From Curvibacter cyanobacteriorum (GTDB lineage: Bacteria; Pseudomonadota; Gammaproteobacteria; Burkholderiales; Burkholderiaceae_C): 64,000 nt of DNA. Numbering within the stretch: the first letter of the stretch is position 1; each line of letters begins with the position of its first letter. The position numbers and the translations under genes are program-made. The stretch covers positions 18,848 through 82,847 of the forward strand of contig NZ_JAQSIP010000014.1 in the NCBI RefSeq assembly GCF_028649475.1. The letters run 5' to 3'. The notes beneath the pieces were generated by a model. The model was given only the letters and a program-made list of their open reading frames with translations. It was not told the DNA's origin and ran no database searches. Below, one piece after another: positions 1-9,964 of the stretch.

Positions 1-321
1 ACCCGACAGGCCCAGGTTGGCGTCGCGCGAGAAGAAGGTGTCGCCCGTGAAGCGGCCCGGCACGCCCGAGTTGACTTGCATGAACGAGGTCAGGGCGAAG
101 TTGGCACGCAGGCCGCCACCCAGGTCTTCAGAGCCCTTGAAACCGATCCAGGAGGTGGTCATGCCACCGCTACCGACTTTGCTGGTGCGGCCGCCGTCAC
201 CCGCCATGCGGATGGAGCCGGCGTAGGTATCCAGCAAGCCCATGACCTGAACGGTGCTTTGAGCATGGGCACCACCGGCCATCGCAGCCAGCGCCAAAAT
301 AGACATGAGGGACTTTTTCAA
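1..321 (-). CDS. Gram-negative porin, N-terminal part (runs off the window)
   Basis: This is the first 107 residues of an outer-membrane general diffusion porin of the Porin_4/OmpC-like family common in Burkholderiales. The signal peptide reads (M)KKSLMSILALAAMAGGAHA, and the mature protein opens with QSTVQVMGLLDTYAGS, the usual first beta strand. The later stretch WIGFKGSEDLGGGLRANF is a family hallmark. I chose a TTG start because it gives the KK-positive n-region and has a GGAGA ribosome site five bases upstream. An in-frame ATG five codons later would lose the charged n-region. The C-terminal strands lie outside the window, so pore selectivity cannot be judged. Confidence 0.9.
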   Translation of the reverse strand, partial: MKKSLMSILALAAMAGGAHAQSTVQVMGLLDTYAGSIRMAGDGGRTSKVGSGGMTTSWIGFKGSEDLGGGLRANFALTSFMQVNSGVPGRFTGDTFFSRDANLGLSG

Positions 322-744
322 GTTGTTCTCCAGAGGTTTAAACAATCAATCAACGGACATTGCGAAATCGAACGGGGGGTCATGTCCTGCCGAACCGCCT
401 CAGTGGCCACCGGGGACCACCGCCGGACACCCCTCTGCGATGGGGTGGCGTGCGGGGGCCGTGGTGTCAAGGCCGGCCTGGACCGGGGCTGAAGCGACTT
501 ACCGACGTTACCGACCGTTTCAATTTAATGACAAGCAATACCTGGGCCATCCAAAACTTCACATAGTGGCCATAAGAGTCTGATTACACCTCAGGCAACC
601 GACCTGGGTTAGGCAAAAGTCAAGCCCCAAAACCCCACCGGCCTCCCCCGACCTCGCGGCGGGCGCCATCGGGCCCGAAACCCTGGATTTTGCGGGCTCA
701 CCGCTGCTGCGCGGGCCCGCATCAGCCTGCTGGGCGATCAGCGC
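322..744. other. Non-coding region upstream of the porin gene
   Basis: About 420 bases between the porin start and the end of the kinase gene. It should hold the porin promoter and 5' leader. There are AT-richer patches around 515-600 on the porin strand and a TTGACT hexamer at 618-623 without a convincing partner at normal spacing. No coding frame here has a recognisable product, and I cannot assign a promoter with confidence. Confidence 0.5.
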
Positions 745-2688
745 TCAGAACAGGCGCTCGGAACGCTCCTGCAAACCCCGCCGGTAGTCGACACAGGCCT
801 TGGTGGCCGTGTTTTCTGGCCGCGCACAGGCTTGGTGCATGCACATGGTCTTGGCCAACACGTGGCTGTCCGCACACAGCGCTGCACCACTGCCACTGGC
901 GGCACCGCCCGCCGGGGCGACCGGCTCGGGGCCGGGTCGGTTGCTGGCGGCCTCGGCGCCACGCCCCTCGTCACGGCCCGCGGTGCGCGCGCCCGCGGCC
1001 GACCCGGACGCCGCGCCCCGCGAGGCCGCCCCCGTGGCCGCAGCGCCGGTCGCCGCAGGGGGCACCGCCGCCGCTGCCGCTTTGCGCTGAGACGAATCGC
1101 TGGCCCCGCCCGGTGTCACCGCCGTCGAACGCGCTGCCGGGCTGCTGCCGGCTCGGGGCGACTCCGCCACAGGGGCGGAGGTCGGCGCGGCGGTCGGTGC
1201 GCCAGCCCCAGCCTGGCCCTCGGTCGGCTGGGCCGGCCCGGGCGCCGGAGGCGATGCAGCCGCAGCGCCTGCCGAAGCCGCGGGGGCGGCCGGCTCGGCC
1301 AGCTCGGTGATGACGCCGGCGTCGGGGTCGTGCGACACCTGCCACCACCACCCGAGCCCGGCCCCCAGCAGGGACAGCAGCACCACCCCGATCACCGTCT
1401 GGCGCCAGTGCAGCGCATCTGCCGACGGTGGCGCCCCCGCTGCGCGGGGCACCACGGGGGGCACAGCCGCTGGCGCGGCCACCTCGGCGGCGGCCAGCGG
1501 CACGGTGCGCGCGGCGGTGGAGGGGGCCTCGACGCGGGTCGCGGACACGGCCGCGGGCGGCCGCGCATCGACCGACAGCGCCTGCGGCCAGGTGAAGTCC
1601 AGGTCAGGCTCCGGCGTGGTGGGGGACGGCGCGGGCCCGGGCAGGACGGTGGTGACGTCGGTCGAGCCCGGCTGGGGCGGGGGAGCGCTCCCCGGCGCCT
1701 GCCAGAGGTCGCCCAGTTCGGCGCGCCAGTCAAAGCGGCTCAGGCGCGCCAGGTCCACCGACAGGCCCATGGCCTCGGCCAGCGCCTGGGTGCTGGCCGG
1801 TCGCTGCTCGGGCCGGATCGCCAGCGCCTGCGACAGGCTGGCCACAAACGGCGCCGAATAGGACTGGCCGAACTCGGCCTCCACCACCCGCGCCACCTCG
1901 GCCAGCGGCAGCATGCGGTCCTTGATGATGCGGAAGGTGGCCGGCGGCGCTGGCTTGTTGCACAGGCAGTCATACACCACGGCGGCCAGCGAATACAAAT
2001 CAGACCAGGGCCCAGGGTGCATGTCCTCGGCCTCGGCGTACTGCTCGATGGGCGCGTAATTGACCTTCAGGATGGCGGTGTGCTTTTGCGTCTGCTCCCC
2101 CACCGCGCGCCGCGCCGCGCCCAGGTCCAGCAGCACCGGCGGCCCCAGGTCTTGCAAGAAGAGGTTGTCGGGCGACACATCGCGGTGCAGGGTGTCCCCC
2201 TCGTGCAGCACCGACAGGGCCCCCAAGACCCCCCCCAGCACCTGGCGCAACCAGGCTTCGGGCGGCGGGCTGCGCATCTGCTGACGGGCCTGCTTGAGGG
2301 TCATGCCCTGGTACAGGGGCATCACCATGTAGGCGGTGCCGTTGGCCTCCCAGAAGCGGAACACCTTGACCAGCGAGGGGTGGTCAAAGCGGGCCAGCAG
2401 CCGCGCCTCGCTGAGGAAGCCTCGCAGACCCGACTCGTAGGCCGGCCCGTCGGCCGATGAGCGCGTGGCCACGCGCTGCCCTTCGGCACGCCCGGCCAGG
2501 GCGCTGGGCATGTATTCCTTGATGGCCACCGGCCGGTGCAAGGAATGGTCAAAGGCTTGGTACACCAGACCAAAGCCCCCCACCCCCAGCAAGCCCGTGA
2601 TCTCGAACTCGGCCAGGCGCTCGCCCACGGCCAGCGCATCGACATGGGTCAAGGCGGCGGGAGAGGCGTCAGGAACGGGGGAGGTCAT
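745..2688 (-). CDS. Membrane-anchored Ser/Thr protein kinase with Cys-rich C-terminal tail
   Basis: A Hanks-type kinase of 647 residues. The cytoplasmic kinase domain spans about residues 28-310, with glycine loop GVGGFG (35-40), ATP-binding lysine in VAIKE, catalytic HRD (168-170) in HRDVSPDN, and metal-binding DLG (188-190) where DFG is usual. An Ala/Pro-rich linker leads to one membrane helix at about 431-449 (IGVVLLSLLGAGLG). The rest is an Ala/Pro/Gly-rich, presumably periplasmic region. The last 45 residues hold four cysteines (605, 616, 621, 632) in a C-x10-C-x4-C-x10-C pattern. I took the ATG; a TTG 17 codons upstream is open but adds no domain. No phosphatase partner is adjacent. The substrate is unknown. 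Confidence 0.88.
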   Translation of the reverse strand: MTSPVPDASPAALTHVDALAVGERLAEFEITGLLGVGGFGLVYQAFDHSLHRPVAIKEYMPSALAGRAEGQRVATRSSADGPAYESGLRGFLSEARLLARFDHPSLVKVFRFWEANGTAYMVMPLYQGMTLKQARQQMRSPPPEAWLRQVLGGVLGALSVLHEGDTLHRDVSPDNLFLQDLGPPVLLDLGAARRAVGEQTQKHTAILKVNYAPIEQYAEAEDMHPGPWSDLYSLAAVVYDCLCNKPAPPATFRIIKDRMLPLAEVARVVEAEFGQSYSAPFVASLSQALAIRPEQRPASTQALAEAMGLSVDLARLSRFDWRAELGDLWQAPGSAPPPQPGSTDVTTVLPGPAPSPTTPEPDLDFTWPQALSVDARPPAAVSATRVEAPSTAARTVPLAAAEVAAPAAVPPVVPRAAGAPPSADALHWRQTVIGVVLLSLLGAGLGWWWQVSHDPDAGVITELAEPAAPAASAGAAAASPPAPGPAQPTEGQAGAGAPTAAPTSAPVAESPRAGSSPAARSTAVTPGGASDSSQRKAAAAAVPPAATGAAATGAASRGAASGSAAGARTAGRDEGRGAEAASNRPGPEPVAPAGGAASGSGAALCADSHVLAKTMCMHQACARPENTATKACVDYRRGLQERSERLF

Positions 2689-2841
2689 GGACAACAGGAA
2701 CAGCGGCGGCGTTCCGAGACCCGGAAGTCGCGGCGACAAAGCCCTGATTTGAACAATTTACAGGCGCCGAGGATAGCGCCTGCTGCGGCAAAAGGCAGAG
2801 CGGATGCCAACAAATACCGCCGCCCCGTTACCATTGGCGCC

Positions 2842-3768
2842 ATGTTCAGTTACCGCCACGCCTTCCATGCAGGCAACCACGCCGATGTGCTCAAGCACAC
2901 CGTGCTGGTGTCCGCACTCCAATATTTGACAGAAAAAGACGCGGCCCTGACCGTGATCGACACCCATGCGGGGGCCGGTCTGTACCGACTGGATGGCGAC
3001 TACGCCACCACCAGCGGGGAGGCCGAGCAAGGCATCCGCGCCTTGCTCGCCGGTCCGGTGGTCGAGCCCGAACCAGTCGACCCCAACGCGCCCAAGGGCA
3101 AGTACGCGCCCAAGAAAGAAGGCTTCAAGCTCGCCCCCGCGCTGGCCGACTACGCCGAGCAGGTGCGCGCCTTCAACAGCGGCAACTCGCTCAAGGTCTA
3201 TCCGGGCTCACCGTTCATCACGCAGCGCCTGCTGCGCAGCCACGACCGCCTCAAGGTGTTTGAACTGCACCCCACCGATGCCCGCGCCCTCGAAGGCAAC
3301 ATCGCCCAACTCGAAGTCGGCCGCCAGGTCGCTGTGCTGCGCGAAGATGGTTTTGAAGGCGTGAAGAAGTTCTTGCCGCCGCCAGCACGCCGTGCCCTGC
3401 TGCTGTGCGACCCCAGCTACGAAATCAAGTCCGACTACCTGCGCGTGCAGGACCTGATTGCCGACTGCCTGAAGCGTTTTGCCACCGGCACCTACGCGGT
3501 CTGGTACCCGATCATCCCGCGCCCCGAGGCGCACGACCTGCCGCGCCGCCTCAAGACCATGGCCAACAAGGCGGGCAAGGCCTGGCTGCACGCCACGCTG
3601 ACCGTCAAGTCGGGCAGCAAGTCGGGCGGCGGCCTGCCGGCCAGCGGCATGCTCCTGATCAACCCGCCCTACACCCTGAAAGACCAGCTCAAGGAAGCCC
3701 TGCCCCAGATGGTGCAGTTGCTCGGTCAGGACAAGGGCGCGGGCTTCACGCTGGACAGCGGCAGCTGA
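2842..3768 (+). CDS. rlmJ: 23S rRNA (adenine(2030)-N6)-methyltransferase RlmJ
   Basis: Methylates A2030 of 23S rRNA using SAM. The N-terminus MFSYRHAFHAGNHADVLKH is the family signature, and the N6-adenine methyltransferase catalytic motif appears as DPSY (190-193) within LLLCDPSYE. At 308 residues it is somewhat longer than the roughly 280 of E. coli. The extra length looks like a charged insert at about residues 73-97 (PNAPKGKYAPKKEG), inferred to be a surface loop. It is transcribed divergently from the kinase. The inverted repeat CAGGCGC/GCGCCTG (2761-2782) lies in the shared upstream region. No strong ribosome site is visible, but the start is fixed by the family N-terminus. Confidence 0.95.
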   Translation: MFSYRHAFHAGNHADVLKHTVLVSALQYLTEKDAALTVIDTHAGAGLYRLDGDYATTSGEAEQGIRALLAGPVVEPEPVDPNAPKGKYAPKKEGFKLAPALADYAEQVRAFNSGNSLKVYPGSPFITQRLLRSHDRLKVFELHPTDARALEGNIAQLEVGRQVAVLREDGFEGVKKFLPPPARRALLLCDPSYEIKSDYLRVQDLIADCLKRFATGTYAVWYPIIPRPEAHDLPRRLKTMANKAGKAWLHATLTVKSGSKSGGGLPASGMLLINPPYTLKDQLKEALPQMVQLLGQDKGAGFTLDSGS

Positions 3769-3875
3769 TCCCGCCGGCCCGGGCGGCCCGGGCGGGCGTC
3801 GCCGGCAGGCCCTTTGAATGCGCGGTGGGCAGGCGGCCTGCCGCCCTACCCCCCCGCTCCCCGGTCCGAACCGGA

Positions 3876-4403
3876 TCACTGCGCGCAGACGCGACCGGTC
3901 ACGGCCGGCAGGGACAGGGCCACTTCTTTGATCCCCGTGCCCAGCAAGTCCAGCGCCAGCGCGGCCGCGCGGCTGAGGTCAATGATGCGGCCCGCCGTGT
4001 GCGGCCCGCGGTCGTTGATGCGCACCAGCACCTCCTTGCCGGTGACCAGGCTGTGCACGCACACCTTGGTGCCAAACGGCAGCGTGCGGTGGGCCGCGGT
4101 GAAGGCATTCATGTCAAACCGCTCGCCGCTGGCGGTGCGACGGCGGTGCAGCGCCAGGCCATACCAGGAGGCCGACCCGCGCTCAAAGAACAGCTCATCG
4201 GGCGACATCAGGGTGCTCAGCGGGTCGCCCACGAGTTCGGGCAAGGACGCCGCGTCAGGCCCCTGGGCCGGGGCGCTGTCGAGCGTGTCTCGCGTGGGCA
4301 GGCTGAGCCCCGGCACGGCGCCAAAGCCAGCCTCGGCCGACAGCGCCCCGGCGCTGCCCAGCAGGCCCGCCAACAAGACGCCGCTCAGCAGCAGGCGCCG
4401 CAT
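3876..4403 (-). CDS. RlpA-like double-psi beta-barrel protein (septal ring lytic transglycosylase family)
   Basis: A 175-residue exported protein. It starts MRRLLLSGVLLAGLLGSAGALSA, a signal peptide without an obvious lipobox Cys. The RlpA barrel runs from about residue 80: ASWYGLALHRRRTASGERF, then LPFGTKVCVHSL, INDRGPH and GRIIDLSRAAA. RlpA proteins cleave or bind denuded peptidoglycan glycans during septation. There is no C-terminal SPOR domain, so it is a short form. The ATG lies two bases after the metF stop, so translation is probably coupled to metF. That makes it the last gene of the ahcY-tlyA-metF-rlpA direction. The activity is inferred from the fold only. Confidence 0.85.
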   Translation of the reverse strand: MRRLLLSGVLLAGLLGSAGALSAEAGFGAVPGLSLPTRDTLDSAPAQGPDAASLPELVGDPLSTLMSPDELFFERGSASWYGLALHRRRTASGERFDMNAFTAAHRTLPFGTKVCVHSLVTGKEVLVRINDRGPHTAGRIIDLSRAAALALDLLGTGIKEVALSLPAVTGRVCAQ

Positions 4404-4405
4404 GC

Positions 4406-5281
4406 TCAAGCCGACAAGGCCAGGCGGTCCAGCAGCGCCAGCGTGGCGGCGCTCTGGTTCATGGTGTAGAAGTGCAAGCCCGGCACGCCAGCGTTGCGCA
4501 ACTGGTCGCACAGGTCGGTGACCACGTCCAGGCCGAAGGCCTTGATCGACTCCACGTCATCCCCGAAGGCCTGCAGGCGCAGGCGGATCCAACGCGGGAT
4601 CTCGGCGCCACAGGCGTCCGAAAAACGCATCAGCTGGGTCGAGCTGGTGATGGGCATGATGCCCGGCACCACCGGCACGTCGACGCCCAGGCGGTAGGCC
4701 TCGTCGACGAAGCGGAAGTACGCATCGCTGTTGTAGAAGTACTGCGTGATGGCCGCGTCCGCGCCCGCGCGCACCTTGGCCGCATAGGCCTGCAGGTCGG
4801 CCTCGGGCGAGCGGGCTTGCGGGTGCACTTCAGGGTAGGCCGCCACTTCGATGTGAAAGTCACGCCCGGTCTCGGCGCGGATGAAGGCCACCAGGTCGCT
4901 CGCATACTGGAACTCGCCCCCCGCACCGTAGCCGCTGGGCAAGTCACCGCGCAGGGCCACCAGGCGCTTCACGCCCATGGCCTTGAGGGTGGCCAGTTGC
5001 TCGCGCACCGAATCCCGCGTGGCGCCGATGCACGAGAAGTGCGAGGCGGCGCTGACGCCTTCGGCCAGGATCTCGCGCACGGTGGCAAACGTGCCTTCCT
5101 GGGTCGAGCCCCCGGCCCCGTAAGTGACCGAGCAGAACTCGGGCGAGCGCTGGTACAGCGCCTGGCGCACGGTGCGCAGCTTGGCAGCGCCTTCGGGCGT
5201 CTTGGGCGGGAAAAACTCAAAGCTGACCGGCAGACGGGCCGAGGCCGCGCCGGATGTGGAACTGGATGAGCTCTGACTCAT
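4406..5281 (-). CDS. metF: 5,10-methylenetetrahydrofolate reductase MetF
   Basis: Reduces 5,10-methylene-THF to 5-methyl-THF, the methyl donor for methionine synthesis, with FAD. It has 291 residues, the normal length for the bacterial form. The N-terminal strand VSFEFFPPKTPEG, the FAD/folate region SVTYGAGGSTQEG and the segment LVALRGDLPSG are all typical. Its ATG overlaps the tlyA stop (ATGA), so the two genes are translationally coupled. With ahcY upstream it forms a SAM-recycling block, which suggests that the SAH riboswitch upstream of ahcY may also reach metF if transcription reads through the intervening hairpins. Confidence 0.97.
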   Translation of the reverse strand: MSQSSSSSTSGAASARLPVSFEFFPPKTPEGAAKLRTVRQALYQRSPEFCSVTYGAGGSTQEGTFATVREILAEGVSAASHFSCIGATRDSVREQLATLKAMGVKRLVALRGDLPSGYGAGGEFQYASDLVAFIRAETGRDFHIEVAAYPEVHPQARSPEADLQAYAAKVRAGADAAITQYFYNSDAYFRFVDEAYRLGVDVPVVPGIMPITSSTQLMRFSDACGAEIPRWIRLRLQAFGDDVESIKAFGLDVVTDLCDQLRNAGVPGLHFYTMNQSAATLALLDRLALSA

Positions 5282-6066
5282 GCCGCTCTCCTTGCATGGA
5301 TGAAAAATTCACGGTTGCCATCGCCACCGCTGATCGGGCTGTCGAACCAGTCCTGCACCTGCAAACCGAGTTCGGCGCAGGCGCCACGCAAACGCGCTTC
5401 GACCACCGCGTACATCGCGGGGTCGCGCACGATGCCCCCCTTGCCCACCTGGCCAGGCTGCAGCTCGAACTGCGGCTTGACCAGCATCAGCAGGTCGCCG
5501 CCCAGGCCCAGCATGGGCATCAGAGCGGGCATGACCAAGGTCAGCGAGATGAAGGACAGGTCCCCGGTGATGAGGTCGAACTGACCGTCAAAAGGACCGC
5601 GCGGGCTTTCCAGCCCCTCGCATTCCGCCATCAGTTCCAGCGTGGTCATGTTGCGCGCATTGAGCTGCTCGATGCAGGTCACGCGGTCGTCGAAGCGCAG
5701 CCGCTCATAGAGCTGGCCCTGGCCCACGTCCACGCCCACCACATGGGCCGCGCCGGCCTGCAGCAGGCAGTCGGTGAAGCCCCCGGTGGACTGCCCCACG
5801 TCGAGGCACAGGCGCTCGCGCACCGACACGCCGGTGTGGCGCAGGGCGCCTTCCAGCTTGAGCCCGCCCCGCGACACGTAGCGCGCCTCGGCGGTGTCGA
5901 CCAGTTCGATCTGAGCGCTGTCGGGCAGCTCCTGGCCGTTCTTGACGACCGCCACCCACGGCGAAGCCTCGCTGGGCCGCCACTGCACCCCCGCCGCGAT
6001 CAGGCGCGAGGCCTGCGAGCGGGAGACGGCCAAGCCGCGCTCCACCAACAACTGATCAGCTCGCAT
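5278..6066 (-). CDS. tlyA: TlyA-family RNA methyltransferase (S4 domain plus FtsJ-like domain)
   Basis: A 262-residue protein with an N-terminal S4 RNA-binding domain (MRADQLLVERGLAVSRSQASRLIAAG) and a C-terminal Rossmann FtsJ/RrmJ-type methyltransferase (VGQSTGGFTDCLLQAGA, then ITGDLSFISLTLV). Members annotated as haemolysin TlyA 2'-O-methylate rRNA cytidines. Lysis activity is a historical label. A ribosome site AAAGGG lies a few bases before the ATG. Its position between ahcY and metF puts a SAM consumer in the SAM-recycling block, which fits co-regulation by SAH. The exact target nucleotide cannot be read from the sequence. Confidence 0.93.
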   Translation of the reverse strand: MRADQLLVERGLAVSRSQASRLIAAGVQWRPSEASPWVAVVKNGQELPDSAQIELVDTAEARYVSRGGLKLEGALRHTGVSVRERLCLDVGQSTGGFTDCLLQAGAAHVVGVDVGQGQLYERLRFDDRVTCIEQLNARNMTTLELMAECEGLESPRGPFDGQFDLITGDLSFISLTLVMPALMPMLGLGGDLLMLVKPQFELQPGQVGKGGIVRDPAMYAVVEARLRGACAELGLQVQDWFDSPISGGDGNREFFIHARRAA

Positions 6067-6127
6067 GGAACCCTTTGGAAAAAGATGGGAAACAAGACCG
6101 GCAGGCCCGCCGGGCGCCCGGTCTGAA

Positions 6128-6220
6128 GAGGCGCAAGCGGCGCCTCAAAAAGACACCGCCCGTGGCACCCCGGCGGTGCCGGGGGTGCCACCAGGGTCAG
6201 GCCCCGCACGGGACCTGACC
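6128..6220 (-). terminator. Three consecutive hairpins between ahcY and tlyA
   Basis: Reading on the minus strand after the ahcY stop, a 7-bp stem GGTCAGG/CCTGACC (6195-6220) comes first. A perfect 10-bp stem GTGGCACCCC/GGGGTGCCAC (6162-6191) follows, then a 7-bp stem GAGGCGC/GCGCCTC (6128-6146). A T5 run (6147-6151) lies about ten bases after the middle stem, too far for a canonical terminator. They probably protect the ahcY mRNA 3' end or attenuate read-through into tlyA-metF. Confidence 0.5.
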
Positions 6221-6223
6221 AGC

Positions 6224-6247
6224 GCTCAATGAACGCTCAATGAACGC

Positions 6248-6252
<5 letters not shown>
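6224..6252. repeat. 11-bp tandem repeat spanning the ahcY stop codon
   Basis: The plus-strand unit GCTCAATGAAC is present twice in full and once in part (2.6 copies). On the ahcY strand each unit supplies a TGA, so the real stop is followed by copies of itself in shifted frames. The period is not a multiple of three. Replication slippage is the likely origin. Confidence 0.85.
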
Positions 6253-7681
<1,429 letters not shown>

Positions 7682-7725
7682 GGTTTGCTCCAAAACGGAT
7701 TTTGAAAAAACCACTTGCCGGGGCG

Positions 7726-7755
7726 AAAAAACTCATCGCACGGGAAGTGGATGAG
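7726..7755 (-). terminator. Riboswitch-controlled intrinsic terminator of the ahcY leader
   Basis: Read on the minus strand, CTCATC (7755-7750) pairs with GATGAG (7737-7732). The inner CAC/GUG pairs extend the stem past one bulged C, and six U residues (7731-7726) follow. The first three bases of the stem (CTC) are also the last bases of the aptamer strand CGCTC. The terminator and the SAH-bound aptamer are therefore mutually exclusive. A second weaker candidate, CCACTT/AAGTGG plus T6 (7750-7705), follows directly. Confidence 0.75.
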
Positions 7756-7820
7756 CGTCGTTGCGGTGTCGGTCCGAGCCTCACACCCCGCCTGTTTGGG
7801 GGTGCTGCAACGCTCCTCGG
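7752..7820 (-). promoter_or_regulatory. SAH riboswitch aptamer upstream of ahcY
   Basis: The minus-strand leader contains CCGAGGAGCGTTGCA (7820-7806) and, after a small hairpin with ACCCC/GGGGT arms, GAGGCTCGG. CAACGACGCTC follows. CCGAG pairs with CTCGG as P1, while GAGCG/TTG pairs with CAACG..CGCTC as the pseudoknot helix. This is the conserved core of the SAH riboswitch class known upstream of ahcY in beta- and gammaproteobacteria. Ligand binding should keep CGCTC paired, block the overlapping terminator and switch ahcY on. Confidence 0.92.
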
Positions 7821-7828
7821 ATCGAGCT

Positions 7829-7834
7829 ATTTTA
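7829..7834 (-). promoter_or_regulatory. Likely -10 box of the ahcY promoter
   Basis: TAAAAT on the minus strand, placed so that transcription would begin about 7824, a few bases before the riboswitch aptamer. No good -35 hexamer is present at 16-18 bp, so the assignment rests on position relative to the aptamer. Confidence 0.55.
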
Positions 7835-8082
7835 TGCCAACTGCCAGGGGGGTGGCCGCAATGTCCCGGGCGCCGGCTCAGGTTAGCGCCCGCACCACCG
7901 CCGTGCCGGGCGAAAACCGGCGCTGGCTGGGCCCGGGGCCGCAAGCCTTTAAAATCGTTGGCTGCGCCCCACCGGCCCCCTTGCGGGCCCGGGTCTCAGC
8001 CCACCGCCGGAGCGACCCCATCGCGTCGCCCACCGGCCCCGAATTTCGCGCGCCGCCCCCGCGCCAACACCAAAGCCTGCCC

Positions 8083-9711
8083 GTGTCCTACGCCAACGAA
8101 ACCCGCCGCCGCCGCACCTTTGCGATCATTTCCCACCCGGACGCGGGTAAAACCACGCTGACCGAAAAACTGCTGCTGTTCTCGGGCGCGATCCAGATCG
8201 CCGGCTCGGTGAAAGCCCGCAAGGCCAGCCGCCACGCCACCTCGGACTGGATGGAGATTGAAAAGCAGCGTGGCATTTCGGTCGCCTCGTCGGTGATGCA
8301 GATGCTCTACCGCGAGCACGTCATCAACCTGCTCGACACCCCGGGCCACAAGGACTTCTCCGAAGACACCTACCGCGTGCTGACCGCGGTGGACTCGGCC
8401 CTGATGGTGATCGACGCGGCCAACGGGGTGGAAGCCCAGACCCGCCGCCTGATCGAGGTGTGCCGCCAGCGCGACACGCCCATCCTGACCTTCGTCAACA
8501 AGATGGACCGCGAAGTGCGCGAGCCGCTGGACATCCTCGACGAGGTGGAACGCGAACTCGGCATGCCCTGCGTGCCCATGACCTGGCCCGTGGGCCAGGG
8601 CAAGAGCTTCGCCGGCATCATCAACCTGCGCACCCAGGCCATGACGGTGTTTGAAGCCGGCAGCGAGCGCCTGCCGCAGGACTTCGAGAGCATCCCGCTG
8701 AGCGAGCACGAGACCCTGTTGAAGCGTTTCGGGGCCGAGTACGAGTCCGCCCTGGAGGCCATGGAACTGGCCACCGGCGCCTCGCCCGCTTACGACCACG
8801 CGGCCTTCCTGGCCGGCAAGCAGACCCCGGTGTTCTTTGGCTCCGGGGTCAACAACTTCGGGGTCATGGAGGTGCTGGACGCGCTGGTCGACCTGGCGCC
8901 GCCACCGCAGTCGCGCAAGAGCACCGTGCTGGTCAACCGCCAGCCGGTCGAGAAAGAAATCCAGCCCGAAGACGGCGCCTTCTCGGGCGTGGTGTTCAAG
9001 GTGCAGGCCAACATGGACCCCTCGCACCGCGACCGCATTGCCTTTGTGCGCATGGCCTCGGGCAAGTACACGCCGGGCATGAAGCTGCGCGTGCAGCGCA
9101 CCGGCAAAGAGCTGCGCCCGACCTCGGTGGTGACCTTCCTGTCGCAGCGCCGCGAAGCGGTGGACGAGGCCTACGCGGGCGACATCATTGGCTTCACCAC
9201 CCACGGCGGCGTGCAACTGGGTGACACCATCACCGATGGCGCCAGCCTGCAGTTCACCGGCCTGCCCTTCTTTGCGCCGGAACTGTTCATGACCGTGATC
9301 CTGAAGAACCCGCTGCGCACCAAGCAGCTGCAGCAGGGCCTGGCCCAGCTGGGCGAAGAAGGTGCGATCCAGGTTTTCAAGCCCGACATGGGCGGCGCCA
9401 TGCTGCTGGGGGCCGTGGGCCAGCTGCAGTTTGAAGTGGTGCAACACCGCCTGAAGGCCGAGTACGACGCCGACGTGCGCCTGGAAAGCAGCCAGTACAC
9501 CGGCGCGCGCTGGATCACCGCCGACACCCCGGCCGAGCTGAAAGCCTTCACCGACGCCTACCCGATGCGCCTGGCGCACGACGCCGCCGACACGCTGGCC
9601 TACCTGTGCACCTCGCCGTACGACGTGCGCCTGGCCCAGGAGCGGTTTCCGAAGATCCACTTCCACCCGCTGCGCGAGCACGCGGGCCTGGCCCTGCAGA
9701 CCGCGGGGTAA
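8083..9711 (+). CDS. prfC: Peptide chain release factor 3
   Basis: A GTPase that recycles RF1/RF2 from the ribosome after termination. It has 542 residues, close to the usual 530-540. The G motifs are HPDAGKTTLTEK (G1), RGISVASS (G2 region), DTPGHKDFSEDTYR (G3) and NKMDRE (G4). The RF3-specific segment ASRHATSDWMEIEKQRGIS separates it from EF-G. I chose the GTG of VSYANETRRRRTFA, because upstream sequence in the same frame is low-complexity and not conserved-looking. It stands alone and divergent from ahcY. Confidence 0.97.
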   Translation: MSYANETRRRRTFAIISHPDAGKTTLTEKLLLFSGAIQIAGSVKARKASRHATSDWMEIEKQRGISVASSVMQMLYREHVINLLDTPGHKDFSEDTYRVLTAVDSALMVIDAANGVEAQTRRLIEVCRQRDTPILTFVNKMDREVREPLDILDEVERELGMPCVPMTWPVGQGKSFAGIINLRTQAMTVFEAGSERLPQDFESIPLSEHETLLKRFGAEYESALEAMELATGASPAYDHAAFLAGKQTPVFFGSGVNNFGVMEVLDALVDLAPPPQSRKSTVLVNRQPVEKEIQPEDGAFSGVVFKVQANMDPSHRDRIAFVRMASGKYTPGMKLRVQRTGKELRPTSVVTFLSQRREAVDEAYAGDIIGFTTHGGVQLGDTITDGASLQFTGLPFFAPELFMTVILKNPLRTKQLQQGLAQLGEEGAIQVFKPDMGGAMLLGAVGQLQFEVVQHRLKAEYDADVRLESSQYTGARWITADTPAELKAFTDAYPMRLAHDAADTLAYLCTSPYDVRLAQERFPKIHFHPLREHAGLALQTAG

Positions 9712-9964
9712 AGTCGGCGCCAGCGTGCAGGGTTCAGTCTGGCGCGGTGAGGGCTTGTGGCAACATACGCCCTCATGCAGAGCCAGCGGGCCTGCGGCGG
9801 CTCGGCACGCGTCCAGGCTCGCCGCGACCCAGCGAAGAGCCCAGGGAGAAACCAAGCAACGCCGCGATCGGCCCCTCCGGGGTGGCGCGCGCGCGTGATC
9901 CCTTGTTGACGCGCCCAGGTCCCTTGCTGCCCAAGCCCTACCGCCTTTTCAATTGATCGCCGCC

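Noticed and set aside
618..623. TTGACT as the -35 of the porin promoter
   Set aside because: The hexamer at the proper 17-bp distance is GGTTGC, so no pair can be defended.
2686..2739. A TTG start 17 codons upstream of the kinase ATG
   Set aside because: No ribosome site, and the added residues contain no kinase-domain sequence. The ATG at 2688 is kept with some doubt.
9719..9964. A possible small gene between prfC and the GT2 gene
   Set aside because: Frames are short, without ribosome site or recognisable sequence.
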